A DNA stretch of 56,480 nucleotides, from the NCBI GenBank assembly GCA_963743595.1, contig CAVURW010000022.1, positions 1-56,480 on the forward strand, read 5' to 3'. The DNA is from CAVURW01 sp963743595 (GTDB taxonomy: Bacteria; Verrucomicrobiota; Verrucomicrobiia; Methylacidiphilales; UBA1321). This document shows, piece by piece, positions 12,329-21,493 of this stretch (position 1 is its first letter; each line of letters starts with the position of its first letter). The notes under the pieces were generated by a model that was not told where the DNA came from, did not search any database, and was given only the letters and a program-made list of their open reading frames with translations. The position numbers and the translations under genes were made by a program.

Positions 12329-12565
12329 TGGAAGAGTGTTAGCTTTCTAAAGTAAAAATGCAATAGGCTGCGCTAAATTCTGCACGCATGTACTAACAAA
12401 TCATACAGGGGGCTGTGCAATTTATACGATGAAGAAAGAATTCCGTACCCCAAGGTAATACGCCATGAGGCACACCACTCAGCAGCACTACTAGGATTGA
12501 TCGGACGAGAAAAAATCAATCGAACCTAACACAGCATTTGTGCCCGTCTGGGGCTCGGCATCCTT

Positions 12566-13252
12566 TCAGCCGCCCTTGGGGAGATAAGGAGCAAGCGCGT
12601 GTGCAAAGTTCGGCAGCGTGAAGCTCTGTAGCCAAATGCGACCGGGTCCTGTGAGCGACGCTAAGAAGAGGCCGTCCCCACCGAAAAGCACGTTACTCAC
12701 GCCGCGCACCATGGTGATATCGAATTGAACCGTGTTTGAAAACGCGCCGACATGGCCGGGGTGAACGCGTAAGTTTTGGCCGGGAGCCAAATCGTAGCAA
12801 ACCAACTCGCCGCCGACTTCAATCCACGCGCGACCGTTGCCGTGCAAATGCTGAAGAATAAAGCCATCGCCGCCGAAGATGCCCGCACCCAGCGAGCGCT
12901 GGAATCCGACGCCGATCTCCACATTCAGTGTTGAGCAGATGAAGCCGTGGCGGTGAACCATGTAGGAAGCGGCGGGGCTGATATCGAGCGGAACAATGTG
13001 GCCGGGCGCCTTCGAGGAGAAAGCGACGGTACCTGGAGCGCCTTCTGCAGAGTACTCAGTCATGAAGATCGAAGCACCGGAGGTCACCCGCTTCAACATG
13101 CCGAAAATGCCGCCAGCAGCCGTGGCGGTCGTATTCATGGTGATCGATGGGGTCATCCATGCGAGTTCACCAGAGACGGCGTGGACCCGTTCACCGGGTT
13201 CCAAGTTGAGTTCGAGGATGGGCATTACTGTTCCGATAATTTCGTCGCGCAT
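12566..13252 (-). CDS. AIM24/TIGR00266 family protein
   Basis: 228 residues from ATG 13252, chosen because AGAGG lies a few bases upstream; the open frame extends further, to 13576, but overlaps the divergent nuclease gene. The glycine-rich beta-helix sequence is typical of AIM24 (DUF124): LEPGERVHAVSGELAWM at the start, FGMLKRVTSGASIFMTEY, GGDGFILQHLHGNGRAWIE and FGGDGLFLASLTGPGRIWLQ at the end. The bacterial role is unknown; the yeast relative acts in mitochondrial membrane organisation. It is divergently placed from the AddB-like gene, with 83 bp between the starts. Confidence 0.9.
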   Translation of the reverse strand: MRDEIIGTVMPILELNLEPGERVHAVSGELAWMTPSITMNTTATAAGGIFGMLKRVTSGASIFMTEYSAEGAPGTVAFSSKAPGHIVPLDISPAASYMVHRHGFICSTLNVEIGVGFQRSLGAGIFGGDGFILQHLHGNGRAWIEVGGELVCYDLAPGQNLRVHPGHVGAFSNTVQFDITMVRGVSNVLFGGDGLFLASLTGPGRIWLQSFTLPNFAHALAPYLPKGG

Positions 13253-13335
13253 ACTTATGACCTCTAGGGAAAACGGCGTCGGAATCAAGTAAATGTGGAC
13301 TGAACGTGTATTTTGACAGCAAGGTAATACAGACG

Positions 13336-16300
13336 ATGGACGAATTTCGACTGACCTTGTCATCGAGCGTAGAAGAGCAGGGCAGAACGGTGGTCTTGCC
13401 GTGGCTGCGGCGCCGTTCCCTGGTGGCTTGGCAATACGTCGCGCCCACCGTGGTGCTGGTGCCCACGCGATTAGAGGGTTTTTACTGGAAACAGCAACTG
13501 GCCGAGTCCGGGCAATCGCTGCTGGGAATCTCGTTCTGGATTCCCTCAGACCTGCGGACGTTCCTGACCTCCGCAATCGGAGGTGGCTTCAATGTCGCGT
13601 CCATGGCGGACCTGGAGCTGTTAGCGCGAGTTGCTGCCGAGTCGGTTCTCGAGTCGACTGCACTAAGCGAAGAGCAACGCACCTGCCTGGAATCGATGCG
13701 GTTGGATCCCACCCGGTTTCTCGTTCAGTACGAAATGCTCGTCAGCGCGGGCTGGCAACCCGTCGGAAAAGGGCGCGAGGCGGATCGACTTGTGGCCCGT
13801 CAATTCCAAACGGAATTAGCCACACGCGGTTTGATGACTCAGGCGGAGTCGCACCGAGCACTACGGGAGCATTTTCAGGCGCAAACCGAAACGGTCGAGA
13901 CGAAGCTGCTCGCGCAATTGCTCATCACCGGATTTAACGGCACACACTGGGCGATCTTTGATCTCTTGGCAGCCGGGACGAGCGGCGCCACCGATGTCAC
14001 CGTCTCGCTATTAGCGCCGCAAAGTCTGGCCGAAACACCCGATCAGCAGTGGGTTAGCGCGTGGGAACAGTGGGCCGGAAAGCCGTACGAAGAGCCGTTC
14101 ATACTCGATGAGACGGGGCCGGCTCCCGCGCCATTCTCGCCTCTGGGCGATCTCCTGGAACGCGGTGAACTGGCTCCGGCAGCGATTGCAGCCGTACCAA
14201 CTGTCGGCCTCACAATTGGTCTCGATTTAGCCACGCATGCAAGGGCGATCGTGACGCGCATTTTAATGTGGTTGAAAGAGGGCGCAGCCGTCAATGCGGG
14301 GACGCGAATTGGCATTATCTTCCCGGAAGTGGGCGCGCTTTCACTGGCCGTTTGTGAACAGCTACGTCAACTGGGTGTGGCGTTTAACGACGCAACTGGC
14401 TATCGCGTCGCTGGTGTGTTTGGCGAGGCGTCGTGGCAGCGGTGGTTGGCCCTTCAGGAAGAACCGACCGCCAAGAACTTTGTGGCCTGGTACTCCGCCT
14501 GCCAAATGGAGGCGCGACGTGAAGAGATTTCTGCTGGAGTGCCCGTGCCTGCGACCGAAACAGGGGAATTGAGCCTGGACTTGCGCCTCGGCGAGCCGTT
14601 CGATCCGGCTTACGTTTCCGCCGCTCAGGAGCCGACCGCACAGGAGATGGCCAAGGCAGTGAGCCAAGCGTTGCACGAGTATTTGGTCGATGATTTACGG
14701 GTGATCGAGGCGGAATTGCGCAATTCCAGCGATTTACGCGAGCTACGCATGGCCGAAATCATGGCCAATCGCATTCAATTGCCGGACCAAGGCACGTTTC
14801 AAGAGTTCCTAAACGCAAGCCGGGAAGCGCTAAATATGAGTGAGGCGCTGGAGCAAAAACTCCTGCCTTGGGCAAGATCGAGCGATATCCCCGGTCACAG
14901 CAAGTTCAGCAAGAAGACGTTCCTGGCGTGGCTCAAAGCGACAACCGACCAACGGGCGCGAGAGCGGGATACTTCGAGCACGGAATACTACGGTCGCGTG
15001 CATGTGACCCTCGCCTCACAAATGGGAGGGCAACGTTGGAGCCATCTCTTGTTGGCAGAAATGAACCGGGGCGTTTGGCCGCGAGATGCTGAGGAGACGA
15101 TCGCCCTCTCCGGTCACGCCTTGCGGGAGTTGAACCAGGCTGCCCGCCGCCTCAATCGAATTCGAGCCGAGGGCGGAGAAAGTGCGACAGGATTCGGCTA
15201 TTGTCTCTCGCCCTTTGAGCGACCTCTGCTGGCTCTACGCGATTTGTGCTGGGCTCTGGAGAATACCGAGCAGGCCCTGCACCTGACGGCTACTCTGAAA
15301 AAGGGAGATCGACTCCTCTCGCCCAACGATCTCTTCGCGCAGTGTTACCGTGTTCAGAATGGAAAAGGGCTGGATGACGAAAAATGCCGGGCGTTGGCTA
15401 ATGAGGTCGCGGCTGTTTGGGGATCGCGTCGTCGTGCGGTTTGGGAAATGGACTCGGGTGACTCCGGGAAGACTTGGGGTAGCGAGACCTTTGCGACCGC
15501 CTTTGCCCATCGCACACGTCGGAACGTGGAGGAGCCGTTCGGGCCGTTTCAATTCTGTTTCGCTTCGGATCCAAAAGAACGCGTTCAGTTGAGCTGTAAA
15601 GCATGGGAAGATGCGTGGCGACACCCCGCAGATGCGTGGTTGCGTTCGGTGGTGGGCGTGAAGGATACACCAGTTGTGCGCCTGAGTTGGGGACGTGGCG
15701 CGGGTACATGGCTGCACCGATGGATGAGCGGCGCATTGAAGGATCTTCCGAAGGATCATAAAGTGGAGTGGCCCGAACTTCTGGAGCGGCTTCAGTTGCG
15801 CACGGAGGGCAATCGACGACGGATCGAAGAAAAGGTTCACGAGGTCGGCGCGAGTCTGGCACCCTGGTGGTCACTCGTTTTCGACCAACATAAACACCAG
15901 GCCGAAGCGCTGTTGAAAGGACTCTCCGAGCACGTCGCCGTCTGGGAAATCTATCCCGAAGCGCGTTTACCGGACGGAATCAAGGTGGCGGTGGGCGATT
16001 CGGAACGCGAAACCCTGGAATTGTTCGGGCGCTTGGATTGTCTACTTGTGGAACGTGGAAGCGACTCCGTTTTGGTAGCGGAACCGACCGAACAAAACAC
16101 CGGCGGCAGGCGAAAGAAAAGGCGCAGTTCCATTCCGCCTCTGGAAGAACGCCGCGTTTGGGTGATCGATTTTAAGACAGGAACGACCGCAAAGCTCAAT
16201 GCAAAATCGTTAGAGCAAGGAAAAGGCTGGCAACCCGTTCTCTACGCCTGGGCTCTTCAAAAAATGGGCGCACTCGAGGCTCACGCCAGCCTGATGATGC

Positions 16301-16506
16301 CTGGAGATCCCGCCCAAAAACAGGTGTGCGTGGCCGAGGCGATCCCGCTGATGGAACCACTGCGCCGGATGCATGTGAACGGCTTCTTCGGACAAAAAGC
16401 AGCCGATAATTACGCCTACAGCCCCGACCTACCCATCGCCTGCCTGCTCATTCCCGCATGGATTTTAAAGGCGAAAGCGATTGCAGAGCGGGTCGATGCA
16501 GACTAA
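13336..16506 (+). CDS. PD-(D/E)XK nuclease family protein, AddB/RexB-like
   Basis: 1,056 residues from ATG 13336 (GTG at 13306 is possible). The N-terminal half resembles an inactivated helicase of the AddB type (VAPTVVLVPTRLEGFYWKQQ, IGIIFPEVGALSLAVCEQLR, HVTLASQMGGQRWSHLLLAE, MNRGVWPRD). The C-terminal ~250 residues carry a RecB-family nuclease: GRLDCLLVERG, the catalytic motif VWVIDFKTGTTAKLN (Asp and Lys of D-hK) and QPVLYAWALQKMG (QxxxY). AddB with AddA resects double-strand breaks. AddA is normally next door, yet the following gene is on the other strand and unrelated, so the partner must be elsewhere. The four-cysteine Fe-S cluster of classic AddB is not evident. Confidence 0.75.
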   Translation: MDEFRLTLSSSVEEQGRTVVLPWLRRRSLVAWQYVAPTVVLVPTRLEGFYWKQQLAESGQSLLGISFWIPSDLRTFLTSAIGGGFNVASMADLELLARVAAESVLESTALSEEQRTCLESMRLDPTRFLVQYEMLVSAGWQPVGKGREADRLVARQFQTELATRGLMTQAESHRALREHFQAQTETVETKLLAQLLITGFNGTHWAIFDLLAAGTSGATDVTVSLLAPQSLAETPDQQWVSAWEQWAGKPYEEPFILDETGPAPAPFSPLGDLLERGELAPAAIAAVPTVGLTIGLDLATHARAIVTRILMWLKEGAAVNAGTRIGIIFPEVGALSLAVCEQLRQLGVAFNDATGYRVAGVFGEASWQRWLALQEEPTAKNFVAWYSACQMEARREEISAGVPVPATETGELSLDLRLGEPFDPAYVSAAQEPTAQEMAKAVSQALHEYLVDDLRVIEAELRNSSDLRELRMAEIMANRIQLPDQGTFQEFLNASREALNMSEALEQKLLPWARSSDIPGHSKFSKKTFLAWLKATTDQRARERDTSSTEYYGRVHVTLASQMGGQRWSHLLLAEMNRGVWPRDAEETIALSGHALRELNQAARRLNRIRAEGGESATGFGYCLSPFERPLLALRDLCWALENTEQALHLTATLKKGDRLLSPNDLFAQCYRVQNGKGLDDEKCRALANEVAAVWGSRRRAVWEMDSGDSGKTWGSETFATAFAHRTRRNVEEPFGPFQFCFASDPKERVQLSCKAWEDAWRHPADAWLRSVVGVKDTPVVRLSWGRGAGTWLHRWMSGALKDLPKDHKVEWPELLERLQLRTEGNRRRIEEKVHEVGASLAPWWSLVFDQHKHQAEALLKGLSEHVAVWEIYPEARLPDGIKVAVGDSERETLELFGRLDCLLVERGSDSVLVAEPTEQNTGGRRKKRRSSIPPLEERRVWVIDFKTGTTAKLNAKSLEQGKGWQPVLYAWALQKMGALEAHASLMMPGDPAQKQVCVAEAIPLMEPLRRMHVNGFFGQKAADNYAYSPDLPIACLLIPAWILKAKAIAERVDAD

Positions 16507-16517
16507 GCGTTCCGGCG

Positions 16518-18071
16518 TTACTTCGTCACCTTATTGATCAACAGTTTTAGCGCTAAAAAGGGATTACTCTCGACGACATGGATCACCCGCTTGGACAAAT
16601 CTTCTTTCGGCGATTCCAAGGTGCCGGAGACGTGGACGTCGGTAAAATAATAGCCGGAGCGTTGATCCGCAAAGACCTCTTTTCGCGAGCCGCCCAGCCA
16701 CTTCGAGTAGGCATCGGCCATGCCGAACTGGAGCACTCCGGAGAGCTGGTGATCCAGAGCAGTCACACTCAGCGTGCCTTCCACGCGAAACACCCCATCG
16801 CATTCCACAACCAGGTTATTCAGGGTGATTGTCCCACTGTTGATCGTCACATTGGACGAGGCCTGCTTGAGTTGAAGAACGTCGCGAGGAGGCGAGCCCG
16901 TCCAATCCGTAAAATCCGAAAAGTGCTTCACGCCAGAAATTACCGAGTTGTCTAAACTCACATGGCCCGCTCCGACGGCACGCTCCAGCCCAAAATCGGC
17001 GGCATCACCTTGGAAATTACCGCTCGCCAAACCGGTCATGTTGATGGGGAGTCCAGCGGGCAACCATTGTGAGACATCCAGTTGATGCCAATCGACCTTC
17101 ATATGGATCGACTTGTCCTGAGCTGATAGCCCGACAGATCCTTCCATGTGAATCGTTCGTTCCGGATGCTCCCCTTCCTCCGCTATCAGGAGCTCGTATA
17201 TTGTCAGAACGGCCTTAGTTGCTAAAAGATGCACATGGGTGACGTTCATTTTCGGCATCAATGGCATCCGAAATTCACCCCCTGTCCCGTCGTATTCGTA
17301 GTCGCGACCGTTTGGTGTTAGAACGATCTTCGAGTGATAAAATCCACCATCTTGACCAAGCACGGTCATTACCGCGGTCCCATCATCGATTAAAACGTGC
17401 TTCAGGCGCACGCGCTTCGGGAGTAACCACAGATACCAAGGGCGATCGTCGGTTTCTGCCGGGGCGGGCGTAGCCGTTGCGACAGGAGCGACGGGAATCG
17501 CAATCGGCCCAGCCGTGGGGACGGTGGCTGGCACCGGGGGGGGCTCGGTCGGCATCGCGGAGTTGGTTTGACCCACCGGGGCAGCGACCATTCCATTTTG
17601 CGTCGTCGCTTGCGGAATCTCCGGACTTGGAGAAACGGCGTTCAATGGAACTGCGGGCAGAGGCGTTACGGGACCGGCGCTCGATGCCGGCGGAGTCGGC
17701 ACCGCGTTCACGCGCTGGAGTCGGATCTCGGCCTGTTGCACTTCGCCTTGGACATCCCAAACGCCGACAAGCAGCCCGCTCAAGTCAACCGAACCGGTAA
17801 TGCCTCGCGCGTTTATCGATTGTATGGAGCGCAGACCTTCCACCCCGTTGGCGTGATCGGTTTGAAAACCAGTCAACCCCACACGCGCCACGTCCCCCAT
17901 TGTCACGGTCAGGTGCAGGCCATGACTCGCCTTCTGTTCCAGCCAACGATGAAAGCCCGGCCCTTCCGCATAGCTAGTCATCGCGCGATCGGTCGCCCAG
18001 GCGGCCAGCACCGAGACAACAACGGCGATGAGTAATCGAATCCACAAACTCTTTAGCCGCGTTTTACCCAT
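16518..18071 (-). CDS. AsmA-like membrane-anchored protein
   Basis: 517 residues. One N-terminal membrane anchor (LWIRLLIAVVVSVLAAWA) with the rest periplasmic. A proline/alanine-rich, probably disordered stretch spans ~125-215. The C-terminal half is beta-rich and shows AsmA/DUF3971-type repeats: MKVDWHQLDVSQWLPAGLPI, SGNFQGDAADFGLE, LKQASSNVTINSGTITLNNL, GTLSVTALDHQLSGVLQFGM. AsmA-like proteins are linked to lipid transport and outer-membrane homeostasis. It ends 11 bases from the AddB-like gene, tail to tail, and its start is 66 bases downstream of the P450 stop, so it may belong to the L,D-transpeptidase-P450 transcript. Confidence 0.6.
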   Translation of the reverse strand: MGKTRLKSLWIRLLIAVVVSVLAAWATDRAMTSYAEGPGFHRWLEQKASHGLHLTVTMGDVARVGLTGFQTDHANGVEGLRSIQSINARGITGSVDLSGLLVGVWDVQGEVQQAEIRLQRVNAVPTPPASSAGPVTPLPAVPLNAVSPSPEIPQATTQNGMVAAPVGQTNSAMPTEPPPVPATVPTAGPIAIPVAPVATATPAPAETDDRPWYLWLLPKRVRLKHVLIDDGTAVMTVLGQDGGFYHSKIVLTPNGRDYEYDGTGGEFRMPLMPKMNVTHVHLLATKAVLTIYELLIAEEGEHPERTIHMEGSVGLSAQDKSIHMKVDWHQLDVSQWLPAGLPINMTGLASGNFQGDAADFGLERAVGAGHVSLDNSVISGVKHFSDFTDWTGSPPRDVLQLKQASSNVTINSGTITLNNLVVECDGVFRVEGTLSVTALDHQLSGVLQFGMADAYSKWLGGSRKEVFADQRSGYYFTDVHVSGTLESPKEDLSKRVIHVVESNPFLALKLLINKVTK

Positions 18072-18137
18072 CAGGCCATTCTGGACGATCGCTTCAGGAA
18101 GGTCATTGAAAAAGTCGCAAACCCTTTAACAACTCGG

Positions 18138-19487
18138 CTATCTCGCGACCACCCGCATCCGCATCTCACCGCGCTGACGCAGGGTCACCGTCGGCCATGG
18201 AACCGCATGCTCACCGACGTACTCGAAGGACCAGCGTCGGGCCAAACAGGCCAAAACAATCAGCCCCTCGGTCCACGCAAACGCTTCGCCCATGCAGACG
18301 CGCGGGCCGGAGCCAAAGGGTACGTAGGCAAACTTTGGGCGAGTGGGATCGGGCGGTTCCAACCAGCGTTCCGGGCGAAATTCGAGCGGATCTTTCCAAT
18401 ACTTTCCGCTGCGATGGATCAAGTAGGGACTCATCACCATGATGGTCTTTACGGGGATATTGAATCCTCCCAATTTCACCGGCTTAACCACACGTCGCCC
18501 CATCGCCCAGACCGGAGGGTAAAGACGCATCGATTCCGACATCACAGCGCGAGTGAAGACCAGCTTCCCTGCATCCTCCAAACCAGGAGACCGCTCCTTC
18601 CCGATCACCTCTAAAATCTCCTCGAGCATCCGCTGCCGAATAGGCGCCGCACCGTCGTCGGCCAATAAATGCCACGTCCACGCCAGGGCGTTTGCGGTCG
18701 TTTCGTGCCCGGCTAGAAAGAGCGTCATCGCTTGATCACGAACCTCTTGATCCGAGAGCTTGGCCTGCTCGCTCTCCGCGTCCCGCGCTTCCAGCAACAT
18801 CGAGAGCAAATCGCCACGATCTTCCCCGCTCTTACGGCGCTCACGAATGATCCGGTAGATCGTCGTGTTCAGTTTTTGTTCCGCCTCTTGAATGCGCCGA
18901 TTCTGAGAAGTCGGCAGCATGCGCATGAACCGGGCGAAGGGCATGATCAATCGATTGAAATTCTCGATGACAATCGTCAAGGACTCGGCGACATCTTTCG
19001 CATCTTCCTTCACTGTCGATTCAAACAGCGTATCGGCCACGATTTCCAAAGTCAGGCGATTCATCTGGCCGTTCATATCCAGCTCCTCACCGGCCTTACG
19101 CTGATCAGCCCATGCTTCCGCCAATCGCGCCATCCCTTTCGCGTACCCGGCGATCCGTTCCCGGTGAAAGGCCGGTTGCAGAAGTTTGCGTTGACGGCGA
19201 TGTTCCGCTCCCTCGCTCACCAGAACGCTGTTGCCCAGAAACATGCGCGCTTGCTCCAGGGCACGGCCCTTATGGAAACAGTCGTGTTTCTCCACCAGGA
19301 TCTCTTCGACCACAGCTGGATCGCTCACCAAAACAAAATTCTCACCGAGCAACGTAAACCTCGCCATGCCTCCAAATCGCCCGGAAATATCTTCGAAAAA
19401 ACGGAGCGGACTGCCGAACCGGCGAAAGATGCTTCCGATTAGAAATACCTCTCTCGGACCCGGAATTTCCTTAAGCGAGCTTCTCAT
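18138..19487 (-). CDS. Cytochrome P450
   Basis: 449 residues, soluble, with all P450 landmarks: I-helix LFLAGHETTANAL, K-helix ESMR (ExxR) followed by LYPPVWAMGRR, meander FRPERWLEP, and heme loop FGSGPRVCMG with Cys398 as thiolate ligand. It would hydroxylate a hydrophobic substrate using electrons from a ferredoxin and its reductase, neither of which is encoded nearby. Its ribosome site (AAAGGATC) overlaps the stop codon of the upstream L,D-transpeptidase gene (19497), so the two form one transcript. Class CYP102/CYP110-like by look, substrate unknown. Confidence 0.95.
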   Translation of the reverse strand: MRSSLKEIPGPREVFLIGSIFRRFGSPLRFFEDISGRFGGMARFTLLGENFVLVSDPAVVEEILVEKHDCFHKGRALEQARMFLGNSVLVSEGAEHRRQRKLLQPAFHRERIAGYAKGMARLAEAWADQRKAGEELDMNGQMNRLTLEIVADTLFESTVKEDAKDVAESLTIVIENFNRLIMPFARFMRMLPTSQNRRIQEAEQKLNTTIYRIIRERRKSGEDRGDLLSMLLEARDAESEQAKLSDQEVRDQAMTLFLAGHETTANALAWTWHLLADDGAAPIRQRMLEEILEVIGKERSPGLEDAGKLVFTRAVMSESMRLYPPVWAMGRRVVKPVKLGGFNIPVKTIMVMSPYLIHRSGKYWKDPLEFRPERWLEPPDPTRPKFAYVPFGSGPRVCMGEAFAWTEGLIVLACLARRWSFEYVGEHAVPWPTVTLRQRGEMRMRVVAR

Positions 19488-19496
19488 AATGATCCT

Positions 19497-20300
19497 TTAA
19501 GGCAAATGCCACGCCGAGCGGTACTTCTGGTAATCTGCGGTGGTTAACTGAACCAAAAGCGGGTGCCCCTCCGGCTTCAGCCAACTCACCAGTGTTTCCA
19601 GCCGTGATTGTTCCATGGTGGTGCAACCGGCTGTCCGGTAATGTTCTCCACGGCGAATGTGGAAGAAAATTTCGTTCCCGTACGCCGGGTTGGGATGATC
19701 GTAATTGTGCTCAATCAAGACGAGCCATGTGTAGGCGAAATCGCCCAAGTGCATTTGCTCCTTGCTCCACCAATCGGGTTTCGGCTGGCCCGGTTTCAGC
19801 GTGTAGAGGTGGTTGTATTTGCCGTAGGGATCGCCATCCGTAGCGTAGGAGAAATCGATGATCGTCTCGTCATCCATCCAGGCGTCGCGGTCGGTGACCT
19901 GATGGTAAGGCCAGCCGTGGTTTCCAGAAGGCAGGGCCGTACCGTAGCCTAAAACCGTACCGATTTTAAAAACGCCGAGCGGCGATTTCCCATCGTTCTT
20001 CAATTTCACATCGCCGGGCATGCTGGGCTGTAGCCCCTGTCCCCACGCAAGTCCCTTTCGCCCGAAAAGCACTGGCCACGCGCCACCCACGCTGTGCCAT
20101 TGCCCATCCGCGCCCCGGCTGTACCGCTGTAAACTGCCCTCGGACGAGGTGACCGTCGGAGCCAGACACAAGATGACCTGCCCCGAGGCATCCAGCTGCT
20201 CCGCCACACCCGCGCAGGCCCTATTTGCCGATGAACAAACCGTTACAAGTAAGACTAAGAGAATCCCTAAAACCCTGTTTCGTTGCAATAATCGCTCCAT
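19497..20300 (-). CDS. L,D-transpeptidase (YkuD fold)
   Basis: 267 residues from ATG 20300. This start gives a clean signal peptide (LGILLVLLVTVCSSANRACA), whereas the longer frame overlaps the divergent gene. The catalytic region has His214 in FFHIRRGEHYRTAGCTTM and Cys226 as nucleophile, matching the H-x(n)-[S/G]-C pattern of YkuD enzymes that cross-link peptidoglycan in the periplasm or attach proteins to it. KNDGKSPLGVFKIGTVLGYG is the usual substrate-groove strand pair. It is divergent from the CobW gene with 100 bp between them, and followed at once by the P450 gene. Confidence 0.85.
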   Translation of the reverse strand: MERLLQRNRVLGILLVLLVTVCSSANRACAGVAEQLDASGQVILCLAPTVTSSEGSLQRYSRGADGQWHSVGGAWPVLFGRKGLAWGQGLQPSMPGDVKLKNDGKSPLGVFKIGTVLGYGTALPSGNHGWPYHQVTDRDAWMDDETIIDFSYATDGDPYGKYNHLYTLKPGQPKPDWWSKEQMHLGDFAYTWLVLIEHNYDHPNPAYGNEIFFHIRRGEHYRTAGCTTMEQSRLETLVSWLKPEGHPLLVQLTTADYQKYRSAWHLP

Positions 20301-20400
20301 TCCCGTTAAATCTGCATGAATGGCGACTGAACTCAAATTACTTCCGTACCACCCCATGGTAATGGTGTAAGTTCGCGGAAACGCCACCACTAAACACGCC

Positions 20401-21474
20401 ATGCGCCAAACACCCCTACCTCTTTTCGTAATCGCCGGCTTTCTCGGCAGCGGAAAAACCACCACGCTCCGCCACTGGCTTTCATCGACACAAACGCCAC
20501 TGAATCGCGTGGGCGTCATCATCAATGACTTCGGTGAATTGAATGTGGACGCCGCCCTTCTGAGTCGCCGTCAGCTTGAGCTCACCCAGATCACCGGGGG
20601 CTGTCTTTGTTGCCAAAGCATGGAAGAACTTCGCGAACAGGTCCTCACGCTGGCTCAAAACCCGAATATCGACCTGCTCTGGATCGAGACCTCCGGCCTG
20701 GCCGACCCTGAAGAAGTGCTCGATATCCTCTCTGCGCCGGATATTCAGCCACTGGCCCATGTCCATCGCCTGGTCCTGATTATCGATGCCTCCGACTACC
20801 CCTGCTCGTGGCGGGGGCGCTCGGTGCAGGAAGAGCAGATCAAATATGCCGATATGATTCTGCTCAATAAATCGGATCTTCTCTCAGAATCGGCTCTGCC
20901 GCAGCTTCAGGAAAAGATCGCAGCACTGAACCCCTCCGCCACGGTTATCGCCACCAAGCATGGTGTTCTGCCGCCAGACGCTCTTACGGATAAAGCGACC
21001 GCGCCACGCCCGGTGAAGGAATCGCCTTGCGGCTGCGGGCATGATCACCATGAAGCCCATGAAGCCTCTCACGAACATCACCATGAGCATGAGCATGAAC
21101 ATGAGGAACACGAACATTCCCATAACCATGATCATGACCACGATCACGGTCATGAGCATCACCACCACACCCATGTCGATGATCTGCACGCCTCGACTCT
21201 TTTTGTCTCGATAAAGAATCCGGTGCCCCGCGCGAAGTTGGATGAATTCCTTGCTGCGCTGCCGCAATCGGTTTTTCGTGCAAAAGGATTTGTTCTCCTC
21301 TCAGAAAAACCTAATCTGCTGCACACCTTACAAAAAGTGCGAAACCAAACTGAAGTGATCCTCCTCCCGCTTGAGCTCGATGCCCCTATCGCTAATCCAG
21401 GTCTTATTTTTATCGGGCCACACCTCCCCACCTCTGAAATCGAATCGCTCGCCCACCGCCTCTTGCAGACTTAA
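20401..21474 (+). CDS. CobW/COG0523-family GTPase with histidine-rich metal-binding loop
   Basis: 357 residues. G1/Walker A GFLGSGKTTT (13-22), the family hallmark GGCLCC (66-71; CXCC metal site), Walker B-like LLWIETSGLADPEEVL and guanine-specificity NKSD. Between the GTPase and the C-terminal CobW_C domain lies a ~50-residue stretch, about 207-257, made almost only of His, Glu and Asp. It is suited to binding Zn2+, Ni2+ or Co2+. Such proteins act as cytoplasmic metallochaperones. No clear Zur box is seen in the 100-bp intergenic region, and the start has no obvious Shine-Dalgarno site. The metal client is unknown; the adjacent hydrolases are not obvious metal enzymes. Confidence 0.92.
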   Translation: MRQTPLPLFVIAGFLGSGKTTTLRHWLSSTQTPLNRVGVIINDFGELNVDAALLSRRQLELTQITGGCLCCQSMEELREQVLTLAQNPNIDLLWIETSGLADPEEVLDILSAPDIQPLAHVHRLVLIIDASDYPCSWRGRSVQEEQIKYADMILLNKSDLLSESALPQLQEKIAALNPSATVIATKHGVLPPDALTDKATAPRPVKESPCGCGHDHHEAHEASHEHHHEHEHEHEEHEHSHNHDHDHDHGHEHHHHTHVDDLHASTLFVSIKNPVPRAKLDEFLAALPQSVFRAKGFVLLSEKPNLLHTLQKVRNQTEVILLPLELDAPIANPGLIFIGPHLPTSEIESLAHRLLQT

Positions 21475-21493
21475 CGGCCCCATCTTTTTAGCC

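Noticed and set aside
12329..12565. Possible small genes or riboswitch between the roadblock-like operon and AIM24
   Set aside because: No open frame with a ribosome site and no recognisable conserved RNA core.
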